NCBI RefSeq assembly: GCF_002160015.1
Contig: NZ_NFJT01000001.1
Location: forward strand, 243,995 to 307,994
Direction of reading: 5' to 3'
Source of the DNA: Anaerofilum sp. An201
Lineage (GTDB): Bacteria > Bacillota > Clostridia > Oscillospirales > Ruminococcaceae
Length of the DNA: 64,000 nucleotides
Positions 1-9,210 of this stretch are shown piece by piece (position 1 is the stretch's first letter; each line of letters opens with the position of its first letter). The position numbers and the translations under genes are program-made. Under the pieces are notes generated by a model. The model saw nothing but the letters and a program-made list of their open reading frames with translations, did not search any database and was not told the origin of the DNA.

Positions 1-2285
1 GTGCCCTGGATGGGGGTGTTCAGCGCCATCCGCTCGCCCTGCGCCCGGATGTTGCGGTTGGAGCTGGACAGCTCCGGCAGCAGGCGGCGGCGTCCGTACA
101 GGGTGGTCACATAGCCCTTTTCGATGCCCTCGGCCACCACCCGGTCCATATATTCCTTCACCTTGGGATAGGCGCCCAGATAGGCTTTGATGAAGTCGTC
201 GGCCTCTTTCACCGACACCCCCAGATCCCGGCTGAGGCTGTAGGCTCCCTTGCCGTAGAGGATGCCGAAGTTCACCGCTTTCACCGAGCTGCGCATCCGG
301 GGCGTCACTTCCTCGGGCGGCAGCTGGTACAGACGGCTGGCGGTGGCGCGGTGGATGTCGGCGCCGTGGCGGAAAGCCTCCCGCATCGCCTCGTCGCCCG
401 AGATGTGGGCCATGATGCGCAGCTCGATCTGGCTGTAGTCGGCGTCCAGCAGCACACAGCCCTCCTTCGCGGTGAAATACCGGCGCAGTCGGCTGCCCAG
501 TTCGGTGCGGATGGGGATGTTCTGCAGGTTCGGCTCGTTGGAGGAGATGCGCCCGGTGCGCGTTTCGGTCTGGCGGAAGGTGGAGTGGATGCGCCCGTCC
601 TCTCCGATCACCTTCAAAAGGCCCTCGGCATAGGTGGAGTTGAGCTTCTGGTACACGCGGTATTCCAGAATTTTGTCGATGACAGGATGATAACTGCGCA
701 GACTGTCCAGCGTGTCGGCGTCGGTGGAGTAGCCGCTCTTGGTCTTTTTGCGGGGCGGCAGACCCAGCTTGTCGAACAGCGCTTCGCCCAGCTGTTTGGG
801 GCTGTTCAGGTTGAAGGTGTAGCCCACCAGATCGTAGATTTCGGCCAGCAGGGTCTCCAGCTTGGCGCGCAGCTCGGCGCCGAACTCCACCAGACCCTCC
901 TCGTCCACCTGGATGCCCAGCAGCTCCATTTCGGCCAGCACCGCGGCCAGCGGAAGCTCGATTTCCGCCAGCAGCTTGTCCATTTCGGCCTCGCGGCAGG
1001 CGGCGTCCAGCTTGTCCAGCAGGGCGGCGGCCATGCCCGCGGCGGGGCATTCCTCGCAGGCAAACGCCGGCTGGATGCCGTATTCCGCGCCCAGACGGGC
1101 GGGGGAGTAGTCGCTGGCGGAGGGGTTGAGCAGATAGGCGGCCAGCGCGCCGTCGAAGGCGATGGTTTTGCAGCGCACGCCGGCGGCCAGCGCCTGCTTG
1201 TACAGCGGCTTTGCGTCGAACACCCGCAGCTGCACGAACGGGTCGGCCAGCAGGGCGGTCAGCGCCTCGCTGTGCTCGGCGGCCAGCCAGACGCCATCGC
1301 CGTCCACCACGGCCCAGCCGGTCTCGGCGGGCAGGATGCAGGCGGCGCCCTCCACCCGGTGCCCTTCCAGCGGGGCGGCGGAAACGGCGGGCAGGTCGGC
1401 GGCGGGGGCGGCCTGCGCTTCCATGCCGAACTTCTCCAGCATCGCGGGCATCTCCAGCCCGGCCAGCAGCGCGGCGGCGGCAGCGGGGTCGCCCCCGGTG
1501 CGGCGGTAGTGGCCGGGCGCGGTGTCGATGGGCACATGGCAGTCGATCTCGGCCAGCGTGCGGGACAGGCGCGCCTCGGCCTCGTGCTCGGCCAGCTTTT
1601 TGCGCTGGCCGGGTTTGATGCGCCCATCGTCCAGGTTCTCGTACACGCCGTCCAGCGAACCAAAGGCGGAGATCAGCGCAAGAGCGGTCTTTTCTCCGAT
1701 CCCGGCCACGCCGGGGATGTTGTCGCTGGTGTCGCCCATCAGCGCCTTCACCTCGATCAGCTGGCGGGGGGACACGCCGTATTTTTCGGTCACGGCGGCC
1801 TCATCCATCACGACCGTCTCGCTGCGCCCCGCCCTGGTGGAGGCCAGCAGCACCGCCGTGTGCGGGCCGGCCAGCTGCAGGCTGTCGCGGTCGCCGGTGG
1901 CCAGCCGGCACTCGTCGCCCCGCGCCTCGGCGGCGGCGGCGAGGGTGCCCAGGATGTCGTCGGCCTCGTAGCCCTCCAGGCTCACCATCACGAACCCCAG
2001 CGCCGCCAGCAGTTCCTTCAGCAGGGGCATCTGGGCGGCCAGCTCCTCCGGCATCCCCTTGCGGGTGCCCTTGTACTGGTCGTACAGCTTGTGGCGGAAG
2101 GTGGGGGCCTTGCGGTCGAAGGCGATGGCCACCTCGTCGGGGCGCTCGTCCTGCAAAAGCTTATGCAGAATATTCAAAAAGCCATAGATGGCGTTGGTGT
2201 ACTGGCCGTTTTTGGTGGTCAGCAGCTTGATGCCGTAAAATGCGCGGTTGACGATGCTGTTGCCGTCCAATACCAGAAGTTTCAC
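1..2285 (-). CDS. polA: DNA polymerase I, 3' end cut by window edge
   Basis: Replicative repair polymerase that removes RNA primers and fills gaps. I read it from a GTG start preceded by AAAGGAGG; the product begins MKLLVLDGNSIVNRAFYGIK, the usual opening of the N-terminal 5'-nuclease domain, with GDTSDNIPGV in its helix-hairpin-helix region. The polymerase domain shows DYSQIELR and the O-helix pattern R-x3-K-x2-NFGxLYG near the window start. About 761 codons are present; the C-terminal part with the HDE-type motif lies outside. The middle domain, where a proofreading 3'-5' exonuclease would carry DxE, shows no such motif and looks degenerate, as in many Firmicutes. Divergent from dus. Confidence 0.95.
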   Translation of the reverse strand, partial: MKLLVLDGNSIVNRAFYGIKLLTTKNGQYTNAIYGFLNILHKLLQDERPDEVAIAFDRKAPTFRHKLYDQYKGTRKGMPEELAAQMPLLKELLAALGFVMVSLEGYEADDILGTLAAAAEARGDECRLATGDRDSLQLAGPHTAVLLASTRAGRSETVVMDEAAVTEKYGVSPRQLIEVKALMGDTSDNIPGVAGIGEKTALALISAFGSLDGVYENLDDGRIKPGQRKKLAEHEAEARLSRTLAEIDCHVPIDTAPGHYRRTGGDPAAAAALLAGLEMPAMLEKFGMEAQAAPAADLPAVSAAPLEGHRVEGAACILPAETGWAVVDGDGVWLAAEHSEALTALLADPFVQLRVFDAKPLYKQALAAGVRCKTIAFDGALAAYLLNPSASDYSPARLGAEYGIQPAFACEECPAAGMAAALLDKLDAACREAEMDKLLAEIELPLAAVLAEMELLGIQVDEEGLVEFGAELRAKLETLLAEIYDLVGYTFNLNSPKQLGEALFDKLGLPPRKKTKSGYSTDADTLDSLRSYHPVIDKILEYRVYQKLNSTYAEGLLKVIGEDGRIHSTFRQTETRTGRISSNEPNLQNIPIRTELGSRLRRYFTAKEGCVLLDADYSQIELRIMAHISGDEAMREAFRHGADIHRATASRLYQLPPEEVTPRMRSSVKAVNFGILYGKGAYSLSRDLGVSVKEADDFIKAYLGAYPKVKEYMDRVVAEGIEKGYVTTLYGRRRLLPELSSSNRNIRAQGERMALNTPIQG

Positions 2286-2323
2286 GGGGCAGCCTCCTTT
2301 GAAAGTGAAATACAGACAGGTTT

Positions 2324-2332
2324 AGTATACCA
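2324..2332 (-). promoter_or_regulatory. polA promoter, extended -10
   Basis: Read on the minus strand, TGG directly precedes TATACT about 40 bases before the polA GTG. No good -35 lies at 17 bases (a TTGTAC is about 20 away), so the TGn extension probably matters. It lies back to back with the dus promoter. Confidence 0.55.
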
Positions 2333-2347
2333 CATCGGCAGGATTTA

Positions 2348-2356
2348 TGGTACAAT
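2348..2356 (+). promoter_or_regulatory. dus promoter, extended -10
   Basis: TGG followed by TACAAT on the plus strand, about 65 bases before the chosen dus start. No convincing -35. Confidence 0.45.
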
Positions 2357-2420
2357 AAATGCTGTATACGGTTCAACCGCGGGCGTCCGCCGCCCGCCGC
2401 AGAGGAGAACGAGGGATATT

Positions 2421-3407
2421 TTGAACACACGCATCCACATCGGGCCGCTGGCCCTTGCACCGGGCGCGGCCCTTGCGCCGATGGCCGGTTTCACCGATGC
2501 GGCCCAGCGCCGCCTGGCCGCCCGCTGGGGCGCCAGCTTCACCGTCAGCGAGATGGTCAGCGCCAAGGCCCTGACCTTGGGCGACAAGAAAAGCCCGCGC
2601 CTGATCGAGAACGGCGAAAACTGCGCCCCCTACGGTGTGCAGCTGTTCGGCGCCGAGCCGGACACGATGGCACAGGCCGCCGAGCTGATCGCCGGATATG
2701 CATTCGATTTCTACGACATCAACATGGGCTGCCCCGCGCCCAAGATCACCGGCAGCGGCGCGGGCAGCGCCCTGATGAAGGACCCGGCTTTGGCCGGTCG
2801 CATCGCCGCGGCGGTGGTGAAAGCGGCCGGCAGCCGCCCGGTCACCGTGAAAATGCGCATTGGCTGGGACGAGGACACCATCACCGCCGTCGAGCTGGCC
2901 AAGCGCTGCGAGGACGCGGGGGTGGCGCTGCTGGCGGTGCACGGACGCACCCGCGCCGAGATGTACCACCCCGGCATCCACCCGGAATGGATCGCCGCCG
3001 TCAAGCAGGCGGTGCGGATCCCGGTGCTGGCCAACGGCGATATCTCCACCGCGCAGCAGGCGCTGGATCTTCTGTCCGCCACCGGCTGCGACGGCGTGAT
3101 GGTGGGCCGCGGCGCGCTGGGCGCCCCCTGGCTGTTCGCGCAGATCAAAGCGGCGCTGGAGGGCAGGGAGATCCCGCCCGCCCCCGGCCTCGCCGAGCGG
3201 ATGAGCCTCCTGCGCGGGCAGGTGGCCGACATGGTGGCCGAAAAGGGCGAGTATGTGGCCATGAGCCAGGCGCGAAGCAGCGCCATCTATTATATGCGGG
3301 GGCTGCCGGGTGCGCCGTCGCTGCGCCGCGCCTGCTGCCAGCTGTCCAGCATGGCCGACCTCGACGCGCTGATCGAGCGCATCCTGCGCGAAAACCCCGA
3401 CCGCTGA
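2421..3407 (+). CDS. dus: tRNA-dihydrouridine synthase
   Basis: Flavin enzyme that reduces specific uridines in the tRNA D-loop using NADPH. The 328-residue product has the Dus TIM-barrel signatures: APMAGFTD near the N-terminus, NMGCPAPKITG with the catalytic Cys, VTVKMRIGWD, and AVHGRTR. The reading frame is open far upstream, but only because it runs antisense to polA. I place the start at a TTG, which gives MNTRIHIGPLALAPG and has a purine-rich stretch (GAGGG) five bases upstream. The start codon is less certain than the identity. Confidence 0.9.
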   Translation: MNTRIHIGPLALAPGAALAPMAGFTDAAQRRLAARWGASFTVSEMVSAKALTLGDKKSPRLIENGENCAPYGVQLFGAEPDTMAQAAELIAGYAFDFYDINMGCPAPKITGSGAGSALMKDPALAGRIAAAVVKAAGSRPVTVKMRIGWDEDTITAVELAKRCEDAGVALLAVHGRTRAEMYHPGIHPEWIAAVKQAVRIPVLANGDISTAQQALDLLSATGCDGVMVGRGALGAPWLFAQIKAALEGREIPPAPGLAERMSLLRGQVADMVAEKGEYVAMSQARSSAIYYMRGLPGAPSLRRACCQLSSMADLDALIERILRENPDR

Positions 3408-3411
3408 ACCT

Positions 3412-4008
3412 TCACAGCGCCATCCGGGTCAGCTCGTCCAGGTTCTGCTCGTAGCAGGGCAGCATGGTGCGCACGAAATCGTCGGCCGCCGGGCAGTGCA
3501 TGTCGGCCAGCGCCTGCATCTGCTGCTCCAGCGCGCTGGCAAACTCGCGGTTGCCGGTGCGGCACTCCTCGGTGCACTTGATGATGGCCGACAGCCGGTC
3601 GGCCGCCTTCAGCAGACGCCGCTCCTCCTCGTTCAGGCCGCTCTCGTCCAGATAGGGCGCCAGCGCGGGCTGGATGTCGGGCGGCAGCATCCGGCGCATC
3701 GTGTGCAGGCTCTCGGCCTCGATGGCGCGGTAGGCGCGCAGCATCCCCTCGCTCTTGTATTTCACGGGGGTGGGCATGTCGCCGGTGAGGATCTCGGCGG
3801 CGTCGTGATACAGCGCCGCCACCGCCACCGCTTCGGGGCGGACCGGCGCGCCGTACCGCGCACGGGCAAGCAGGCACAGCAAATGCGCCAGCTGGGCGGT
3901 CTCGGCGGTGTGTTCGCTGAGGGTCTCGGGCCGGGCGGTGCGCATCAGGCTCCAGCGCTGGATGTATTTCATGCGCGCCAGAAGGGCGCTGAACGGAAAC
4001 AATTTCAT
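3412..4008 (-). CDS. HD-domain 5'-deoxynucleotidase, YfbR type
   Basis: Predicted to dephosphorylate deoxynucleoside 5'-monophosphates, a nucleotide-pool role. The 198-residue length and the spacing of key residues match E. coli YfbR: R18-W19, H33, H68-D69, E72, D77 and D137 all fall at the same numbers. The gene is convergent with dus (4 bases between the stops) and divergent from the YfhO-like gene. The sequence supports the enzyme class well; the exact substrate range is inferred. Confidence 0.88.
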   Translation of the reverse strand: MKLFPFSALLARMKYIQRWSLMRTARPETLSEHTAETAQLAHLLCLLARARYGAPVRPEAVAVAALYHDAAEILTGDMPTPVKYKSEGMLRAYRAIEAESLHTMRRMLPPDIQPALAPYLDESGLNEEERRLLKAADRLSAIIKCTEECRTGNREFASALEQQMQALADMHCPAADDFVRTMLPCYEQNLDELTRMAL

Positions 4009-4040
4009 GCGGCAGGCTCCTTTCGGGATGTTCTGCCGGT

Positions 4041-4049
4041 ATTATACCA
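4041..4049 (-). promoter_or_regulatory. Extended -10 for the YfbR-type gene
   Basis: TGG-TATAAT on the minus strand, 33 bases before the ATG at 4008. It faces an identical TGG-TATAAT on the other strand at 4066. Confidence 0.6.
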
Positions 4050-4065
4050 TGAAGCGACAGCGGAA

Positions 4066-4074
4066 TGGTATAAT
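4066..4074 (+). promoter_or_regulatory. Extended -10 for the yfhO-like/tex operon
   Basis: TGG-TATAAT on the plus strand, about 110 bases before the ATG at 4183. The leader holds a short CCCCC/GGGGG hairpin near 4090-4106. Confidence 0.6.
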
Positions 4075-4182
4075 TGGCCGTCTTTTTCGGTTCCCCCGCA
4101 AGGGGGGAGAAAAAGGGCATAAAAATAACCATATTGCGGTGCAGCCTGCGCCGCGATCTTCACCAAAACGGAGGGATTTGCA

Positions 4183-6549
4183 ATGACCTTGCCGCTGCAG
4201 CGAAAGGGCCGCTATCGGGGGGTGTGGACCGCGTTCTGGTTCTGCCTGCTGGGATCGGCGATGATTTTTCTGCCGTTCCAGATCGTGGACGGGGGGCTGT
4301 TCATCTACGCGGGCGACTTCAACAGCCAGCAGATCAGCTTCTGGCAGTACGCCAACGATTTCGTCAAGCAGGGCGGCGGACAGTTCAGCTGGGCCACCGA
4401 CCTCGGCTCCAGCTTTGTCAACAGCTATTCGTTCTATCTGCTGGGCTCGCCGTTTTTTTGGTTCAGCCTGCTGTTCCCGTCGTCCTGGCTGCCCTATCTG
4501 ATGTGCCCGCTGCTGTGCCTCAAGTTTGCGGTGGCGGGAGCGGGCGCGTTTTTGTGGCTGCGCCGGTACAGCCGCGGGCGCAACATGGCCATCATCGGCG
4601 CCTGCCTGTACGCCTTTTCGGGCTTCACCATCTACAACGTCTTTTTCAACCATTTCGTGGACGTCATCGCGCTGTTCCCGTTCCTCTTGTGGTCGCTGGA
4701 CGAGATGGTGCTGGAAAAGCGGTATGGATGGTTCGCGGTGTTCGTGGCGCTGAACCTCGTCAACAACTATTTCTTCTTTGCCGGGCAGGTCGTGTTCCTG
4801 CTGCTGTATTTCTTTGTGAAGCTTTTGTCGGGCGAATACAGCCTGTCGCTTTCCCACTTCGGCTGCCTTGCGCTGGAGGCGGTGCTGGGCGTTTTGATGG
4901 GGGCGGTGCTGCTGTGGCCGGCGATGCTGTCGCTGTCGGAAAATCCGCGCACCGTCGATCTTTCCAGCGGCTTCGGCTTCCTTTTGTACAGCAAGGTGCA
5001 GCAGTATTTCGGCATCTTCTATTCGCTGTTTTTGCCGCCGGACCCCTGCTATATGCCCAACGTTTTCACCGACGGCGTCTTTCGCCACACCAGCATGACG
5101 GCCTATCTGCCGGTGGTCAGCATGTGCGGCGTGCTGGCCTATCTGCGCAGCCGCCCCCGCACGGCCTTGCGGCGGCTGCTGTTCCTCTGTTTTTTGATGG
5201 CGATGGTGCCGGTGCTGAATTCCAGCTTCTACGCGCTCAATTCCAGCTATTACGCCCGCTGGTACTACATGCCCATCCTGCTGATGTGCGCCGCCACCGT
5301 GCAGGCCATCGAGCAGCCGGACATCGACCTCAAATGGGGCATGCGCGCCACCCTGGCCATCACCCTGTCCTTTGCGGTGTTCGGCCTTGTGCCGGTGCAG
5401 GAGGACGGCAGCTGGAGCCTCGGCGTGGCCGAGTACGCCAGCAAGTTCTGGCTGACCATGCTGCAGGCGCTGCTGGCGCTGGCGCTGTTCTGGATGGTGG
5501 TCACCTTCTGGAAGGGGCACCGCCGGTTCACCAATGCCCTGCTGGCGGCGGTGATGGGATTTTCGGTGTTCTATTCGGTGCTGCACATCGCGATGGGCAA
5601 GTTCCCGCAGTGGGAAGGGGATAAGGGCTACCGCGAGGAGATGTACCTGGCCAAGACCCAGGTGCAGCTGGAGGACGACGGCTTCTGCCGCATCGACACC
5701 GCCGGCGCACAGGACAATGTGGGCATCTGGCTGGACAAATCGAACCTCCGATTTTTCAACAGCACGGTGGCGCCCAGCATCATGGAATTCTACCCCAGCA
5801 TCGGGGTCAAGCGGGACGTGTCCTCCAAGCCGGCCGAGCAGCTCAGCGGCGAGACGCTGAACGCCCTGCGCAGCTTTTTGGGCTGCCGGTATCTGCTGGC
5901 GCCGCTGGACGACACCGGCAAGGCGCTGGAGCAGATCGAAGGCCAGATCGGCTGGACCCGGCAGGAGGACCAGGGCGCCTACGCGATCTGGGAAAATGAA
6001 AACGCCCTGCCCATCGGCTTCGCCTTCGACAGCTATGTGACGATGGAGCAGTTCGACGGCCTGTCGGACGGCGAAAAAGTGCGGATGCTGCTGCGCGCCA
6101 TCGTGCTGGACGACGAGCAGGCGGCGGAATACGGCGATCTGGCCGGCGAGCTTCCGCAGACGGAGTGGGGGCTGTCGGCCTCCGCGCTGCAGGAGGACAT
6201 CGACGCCCGCCGCGCCCATGCGATGACCGATGTCTGGGCCGACCAGAGCGGGTTCGGCGGCAGGATCTCGCTGGACCGGGACAGCCTCGTGCTGTTCACC
6301 GTCCCCTACGACAGCGGCTTCTCGGCCACGGTGAACGGAGAGCCGGCGGAGGTGCTGCGGGTGGACCACGGCCTGATGGCGGTGGAATGCCCGGCCGGCG
6401 AGAGCACGATCGTTTTCTTGTATGAAACGCCGCTCTTTGAGGAGAGCATCTGGGTGGCCGCAGGGGCCGCCGCCGTCTTTGCCGTCTATCTCGTACTGGT
6501 GCACAGAAAACGCCGGAAACTCCCGGCACAAAAAGGAGAGACCACATGA
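4183..6549 (+). CDS. YfhO-family multi-pass membrane protein
   Basis: The 788-residue protein has many hydrophobic segments over roughly its first 450 residues, a soluble extracytoplasmic region, and a last membrane helix before a basic tail. The N-terminal GDFNSQQISFWQY is characteristic of the YfhO family. In Bacillus and Listeria, members are GT-C-like proteins implicated in glycosylating lipoteichoic or other wall polymers. The sugar and acceptor cannot be read here. GGAGGG precedes the ATG. The stop overlaps the tex start (ATGA), so the two are co-transcribed. Confidence 0.8.
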   Translation: MTLPLQRKGRYRGVWTAFWFCLLGSAMIFLPFQIVDGGLFIYAGDFNSQQISFWQYANDFVKQGGGQFSWATDLGSSFVNSYSFYLLGSPFFWFSLLFPSSWLPYLMCPLLCLKFAVAGAGAFLWLRRYSRGRNMAIIGACLYAFSGFTIYNVFFNHFVDVIALFPFLLWSLDEMVLEKRYGWFAVFVALNLVNNYFFFAGQVVFLLLYFFVKLLSGEYSLSLSHFGCLALEAVLGVLMGAVLLWPAMLSLSENPRTVDLSSGFGFLLYSKVQQYFGIFYSLFLPPDPCYMPNVFTDGVFRHTSMTAYLPVVSMCGVLAYLRSRPRTALRRLLFLCFLMAMVPVLNSSFYALNSSYYARWYYMPILLMCAATVQAIEQPDIDLKWGMRATLAITLSFAVFGLVPVQEDGSWSLGVAEYASKFWLTMLQALLALALFWMVVTFWKGHRRFTNALLAAVMGFSVFYSVLHIAMGKFPQWEGDKGYREEMYLAKTQVQLEDDGFCRIDTAGAQDNVGIWLDKSNLRFFNSTVAPSIMEFYPSIGVKRDVSSKPAEQLSGETLNALRSFLGCRYLLAPLDDTGKALEQIEGQIGWTRQEDQGAYAIWENENALPIGFAFDSYVTMEQFDGLSDGEKVRMLLRAIVLDDEQAAEYGDLAGELPQTEWGLSASALQEDIDARRAHAMTDVWADQSGFGGRISLDRDSLVLFTVPYDSGFSATVNGEPAEVLRVDHGLMAVECPAGESTIVFLYETPLFEESIWVAAGAAAVFAVYLVLVHRKRRKLPAQKGETT

Positions 6550-8693
6550 CCGAACTGAACCGGCAGCTGGCCGACGAGCTGCAGCTGCCGCTTGCCCGTG
6601 TGCAGGCGGCGGTGGAGCTGATCGACGCCGGCAACACCATCCCATTCATCGCGCGCTACCGCAAGGAGGCCACCGGCAGCATGGACGACCAGCTGCTCCG
6701 CCAGCTGGCCGACCGTCTGGAATATCTGCGCGGCCTTGCCGCCCGCAAGGAGACGGTGCGCGCCGCGCTGGAGGAGCAGGGCGTATACGGCCCGGCGCTG
6801 GCGTTGGCACTGGAAAAGGCCGCCACGCTGGCCGAGGTGGAGGACGTCTACCGCCCCTACAAACCCAAGCGCCGCACCCGCGCGGGCATGGCCAAGGAAA
6901 AGGGCCTCGCCCCGCTGGCCGACCGCCTGCTGGCCCAGCGCCCGGGCGACGACCCCGAAGCGCTGGCCGCCGACTATATCACCGAGCAGGTGCCGGACGC
7001 CGCCGCCGCGCTGGCCGGCGCGCGGGACATCATCGCCGAGACCTCCGCCGACCTCGCCACCCTCCGCTCCCGCCTGCGCGCCTTCTATGCCCGCACCGCC
7101 GTCCTCGAGACCGAGGCCGCCAGGGAGGGCGACAGCGTCTACAGCGGCTACTATGCCTTCTCCCGCCCGGCGGCCAAACTGGCCGGGCACCAGGTGCTGG
7201 CCATCGACCGCGGCGAGCGGGAGGAGTGGCTGCGGGTGCGGGTGCGGGTGGAGGAGGGAAAGGCGCTGGCGCTGTGCTGCGCGCCCTTCGTGAAGAACAC
7301 CACCCCCGCCGCCGCCCAGGTGAAGCAGGCGGTGGAGGACGGCTATGCCCGCCTTTTGCATCCCAGCCTGGCGCGCGAGCTGCGGGCGGACCTCACCGCC
7401 AAAGCCGCCGAGGGGGCCATCGAGGTGTTCGGCAAAAACCTGCGCCAGCTGCTCCTGGCCGCGCCGGTCAAGGGCAAGGTGGCGATGGGCCTCGATCCCG
7501 GCTACCGGATGGGCTGCAAGGTGGCGGTGGTGGACGCCACAGGCAAGGTGCTGGACACGGCGGTGGTCTATCCGCTGCCCGAGTTCAAGCGGGTGGCGCA
7601 GGCCGAAACGACCATCCTGCACCTCATCGAAAAGCACCACGTGGAGATCATCGCCATCGGCAACGGCACCGCCGGCGCCGAGACCGAGCAGTTTGCCGCC
7701 GCCCTGCTGCCCAAGGCGGGGCATCCGGTGCAGTATATGGTGGTGAGCGAGGCGGGGGCGAGCGTCTACTCCGCCAGCAAGCTGGCCGCCGAGGAGTTCC
7801 CGGAATACGACGTCAACCTGCGCAGCGCGGTGTCGATCGCACGCCGCCTGCAGGACCCGCTGGCCGAGCTGGTGAAGATCGACCCCAAAGCGGTGGGCGT
7901 GGGCCAGTACCAGCACGACATGCCGCCCGCCCGTCTGGCCGCCGCGCTGGACGGCGTGGTGGAGGACTGCGTGAACACGGTGGGCGTGGACCTGAACACC
8001 GCCAGCGCCCCGCTGCTGGAGCGGGTGGCCGGTCTGACCAAATCCACCGCCAAAAATATCGTGAAATACCGCGAGGAGAGCGGAGAGTTTTCCAGCCGCA
8101 AGCAGCTGCTGAAGGTGAAGGGGCTGGGCCCCAGGGCGTTCGAGCAGTGCGCGGGCTTTCTGCGCATCCCGGGCGCGGCCGACCCGCTCGACTCCACCGC
8201 CGTCCATCCCGAAAGCTATGCCGCCGCGCGGCGTTTGCTGGAGGAATGCGGCTATACCCCGTCCCAGATCGGCACCGGAGAGATCGCACACCTGGCCGAC
8301 ACGGTGAAGGCGGCGGGCGAAAACAAGCTGGCCCAGACGCTGGAGGTGGGTCTGCCCACTTTGCGGGACATGGTGGCCGAGTTGCTGCGCCCCGGGCGGG
8401 ATATGCGCGATGAGCTGCCGCCGCCGCTGCTGCGCAGCAGCGTGCTGCAGCTCGCCGACCTGCGCCCCGGCATGAAGCTGCAGGGCACGGTGCGCAACGT
8501 GATCGACTTCGGCGCGTTCGTGGACATCGGCGTCCACCAGGACGGCCTTGTGCACATCAGCCAGATCTGCGACCGCTACATCAAACACCCCGGCGAGGTG
8601 CTGCGGGTGGGCGACGTGGTGACGGTGTGGGTGCTGCAGGTGGACGCGGCGAAAAAGCGCATCGGCCTCACCATGAAAGCGCCCCGCGCCTGA
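6546..8693 (+). CDS. tex: Transcription accessory protein Tex
   Basis: Cytoplasmic nucleic-acid-binding protein of 715 residues, the usual Tex length. Visible in order: the helical N-terminus with NTIPFIARYRKE, a YqgF-like fold (GLDPGYRMGCKVAVVD), helix-hairpin-helix segments (VGVDLNTAS, LLKVKGLGPRAFEQCAGF), and a C-terminal S1 domain (GTVRNVIDFGAFVDIGV). It overlaps the upstream membrane-protein gene by 4 bases with an AAAGGAG site inside that gene. Tex affects transcription and toxin expression in several bacteria; its exact role is unclear. Confidence 0.95.
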   Translation: MTELNRQLADELQLPLARVQAAVELIDAGNTIPFIARYRKEATGSMDDQLLRQLADRLEYLRGLAARKETVRAALEEQGVYGPALALALEKAATLAEVEDVYRPYKPKRRTRAGMAKEKGLAPLADRLLAQRPGDDPEALAADYITEQVPDAAAALAGARDIIAETSADLATLRSRLRAFYARTAVLETEAAREGDSVYSGYYAFSRPAAKLAGHQVLAIDRGEREEWLRVRVRVEEGKALALCCAPFVKNTTPAAAQVKQAVEDGYARLLHPSLARELRADLTAKAAEGAIEVFGKNLRQLLLAAPVKGKVAMGLDPGYRMGCKVAVVDATGKVLDTAVVYPLPEFKRVAQAETTILHLIEKHHVEIIAIGNGTAGAETEQFAAALLPKAGHPVQYMVVSEAGASVYSASKLAAEEFPEYDVNLRSAVSIARRLQDPLAELVKIDPKAVGVGQYQHDMPPARLAAALDGVVEDCVNTVGVDLNTASAPLLERVAGLTKSTAKNIVKYREESGEFSSRKQLLKVKGLGPRAFEQCAGFLRIPGAADPLDSTAVHPESYAAARRLLEECGYTPSQIGTGEIAHLADTVKAAGENKLAQTLEVGLPTLRDMVAELLRPGRDMRDELPPPLLRSSVLQLADLRPGMKLQGTVRNVIDFGAFVDIGVHQDGLVHISQICDRYIKHPGEVLRVGDVVTVWVLQVDAAKKRIGLTMKAPRA

Positions 8694-8715
8694 CCGGGAG
8701 CCATTGGCGCCGAAC

Positions 8716-8769
8716 GCCTTCCCCTGGCAGGGGAAGGTGGCCCCGGACGGGGCCGGATGAGGTCGAATC
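8716..8769 (+). repeat. Two-hairpin GATGAGG repeat, copy 1
   Basis: GCCTTCCCCTGGCAGGGGAAG hairpin type, then a second hairpin with arms GGCCCC and GGGGCC, then CGGATGAGGTCGAA. Three related copies (15332, 20995, 38947) and one diverged copy (41468) occur in intergenic gaps. Confidence 0.75.
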
Positions 8770-8813
8770 TGCCCCTTATCGCCCCGCTTTCCGTGCAGGA
8801 GACCGCCTTTCGC

Positions 8814-8874
8814 ACAAAAAAAGCACCGCGCCGTCCTCCGCAGCAGGCAGCACAGCCTGCGGGGGACGGCGCGG
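8814..8874 (-). terminator. Terminator of the 61-residue membrane protein gene
   Basis: On the minus strand, arms CCGCGCCGTCC and GGACGGCGCGG enclose a loop and are followed by a run of T. Immediately downstream of the stop at 8883. Confidence 0.75.
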
Positions 8875-8882
8875 CGGCCCGC

Positions 8883-9068
8883 TTAGAAATACTGGGCCAT
8901 CATATTTTCCATCTGGCCCATCGCCTTCTCGACGGTGCGGCCGGCCTTTTTCATCATCCGCTTGGTCTGACGCGGATGCGTGTAGGCCAGATACATTCCG
9001 GCGGCGCTCAGTGCAGTGGCCGCCACAGCGCCGACCGCCAGGCCGGCAGACATGCTGCTTTTTTTCAT
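8883..9068 (-). CDS. Small membrane protein of unknown function, 61 aa
   Basis: I do not recognise a named family. The product starts MKKSSMSAGLAVGAVAATAL, has one hydrophobic helix at about residues 7-28, then a basic and amphipathic tail rich in Lys, Arg and Met ending MENMMAQYF. AAAGGAG lies 10 bases before the ATG, and a strong terminator follows, so it is a separate transcription unit. The layout (short anchor plus cationic helix) recalls small conserved proteins seen in Clostridia. The frame is open further upstream, but the RBS fixes this start. Confidence 0.65.
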   Translation of the reverse strand: MKKSSMSAGLAVGAVAATALSAAGMYLAYTHPRQTKRMMKKAGRTVEKAMGQMENMMAQYF

Positions 9069-9210
9069 AAAACGCTCGCTCCTTTCGCTGTGATGGGCCG
9101 CGGCGGTTTCGCCCGCCGCGAGGCTCACCCCCAGTATGCGCCGGAGCCGGGCGGGGTATCCGTTCCAGTTTGTGGCAGAAAGCAGCCGGCAGAAAAGAGG
9201 GAAACAAACG

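Noticed and set aside
351..2420. Long open frame on the plus strand in phase with dus
   Set aside because: It is antisense to polA; the translation is Gly/Gln/His/Leu-rich with no domain, and the dus family start lies at 2421.
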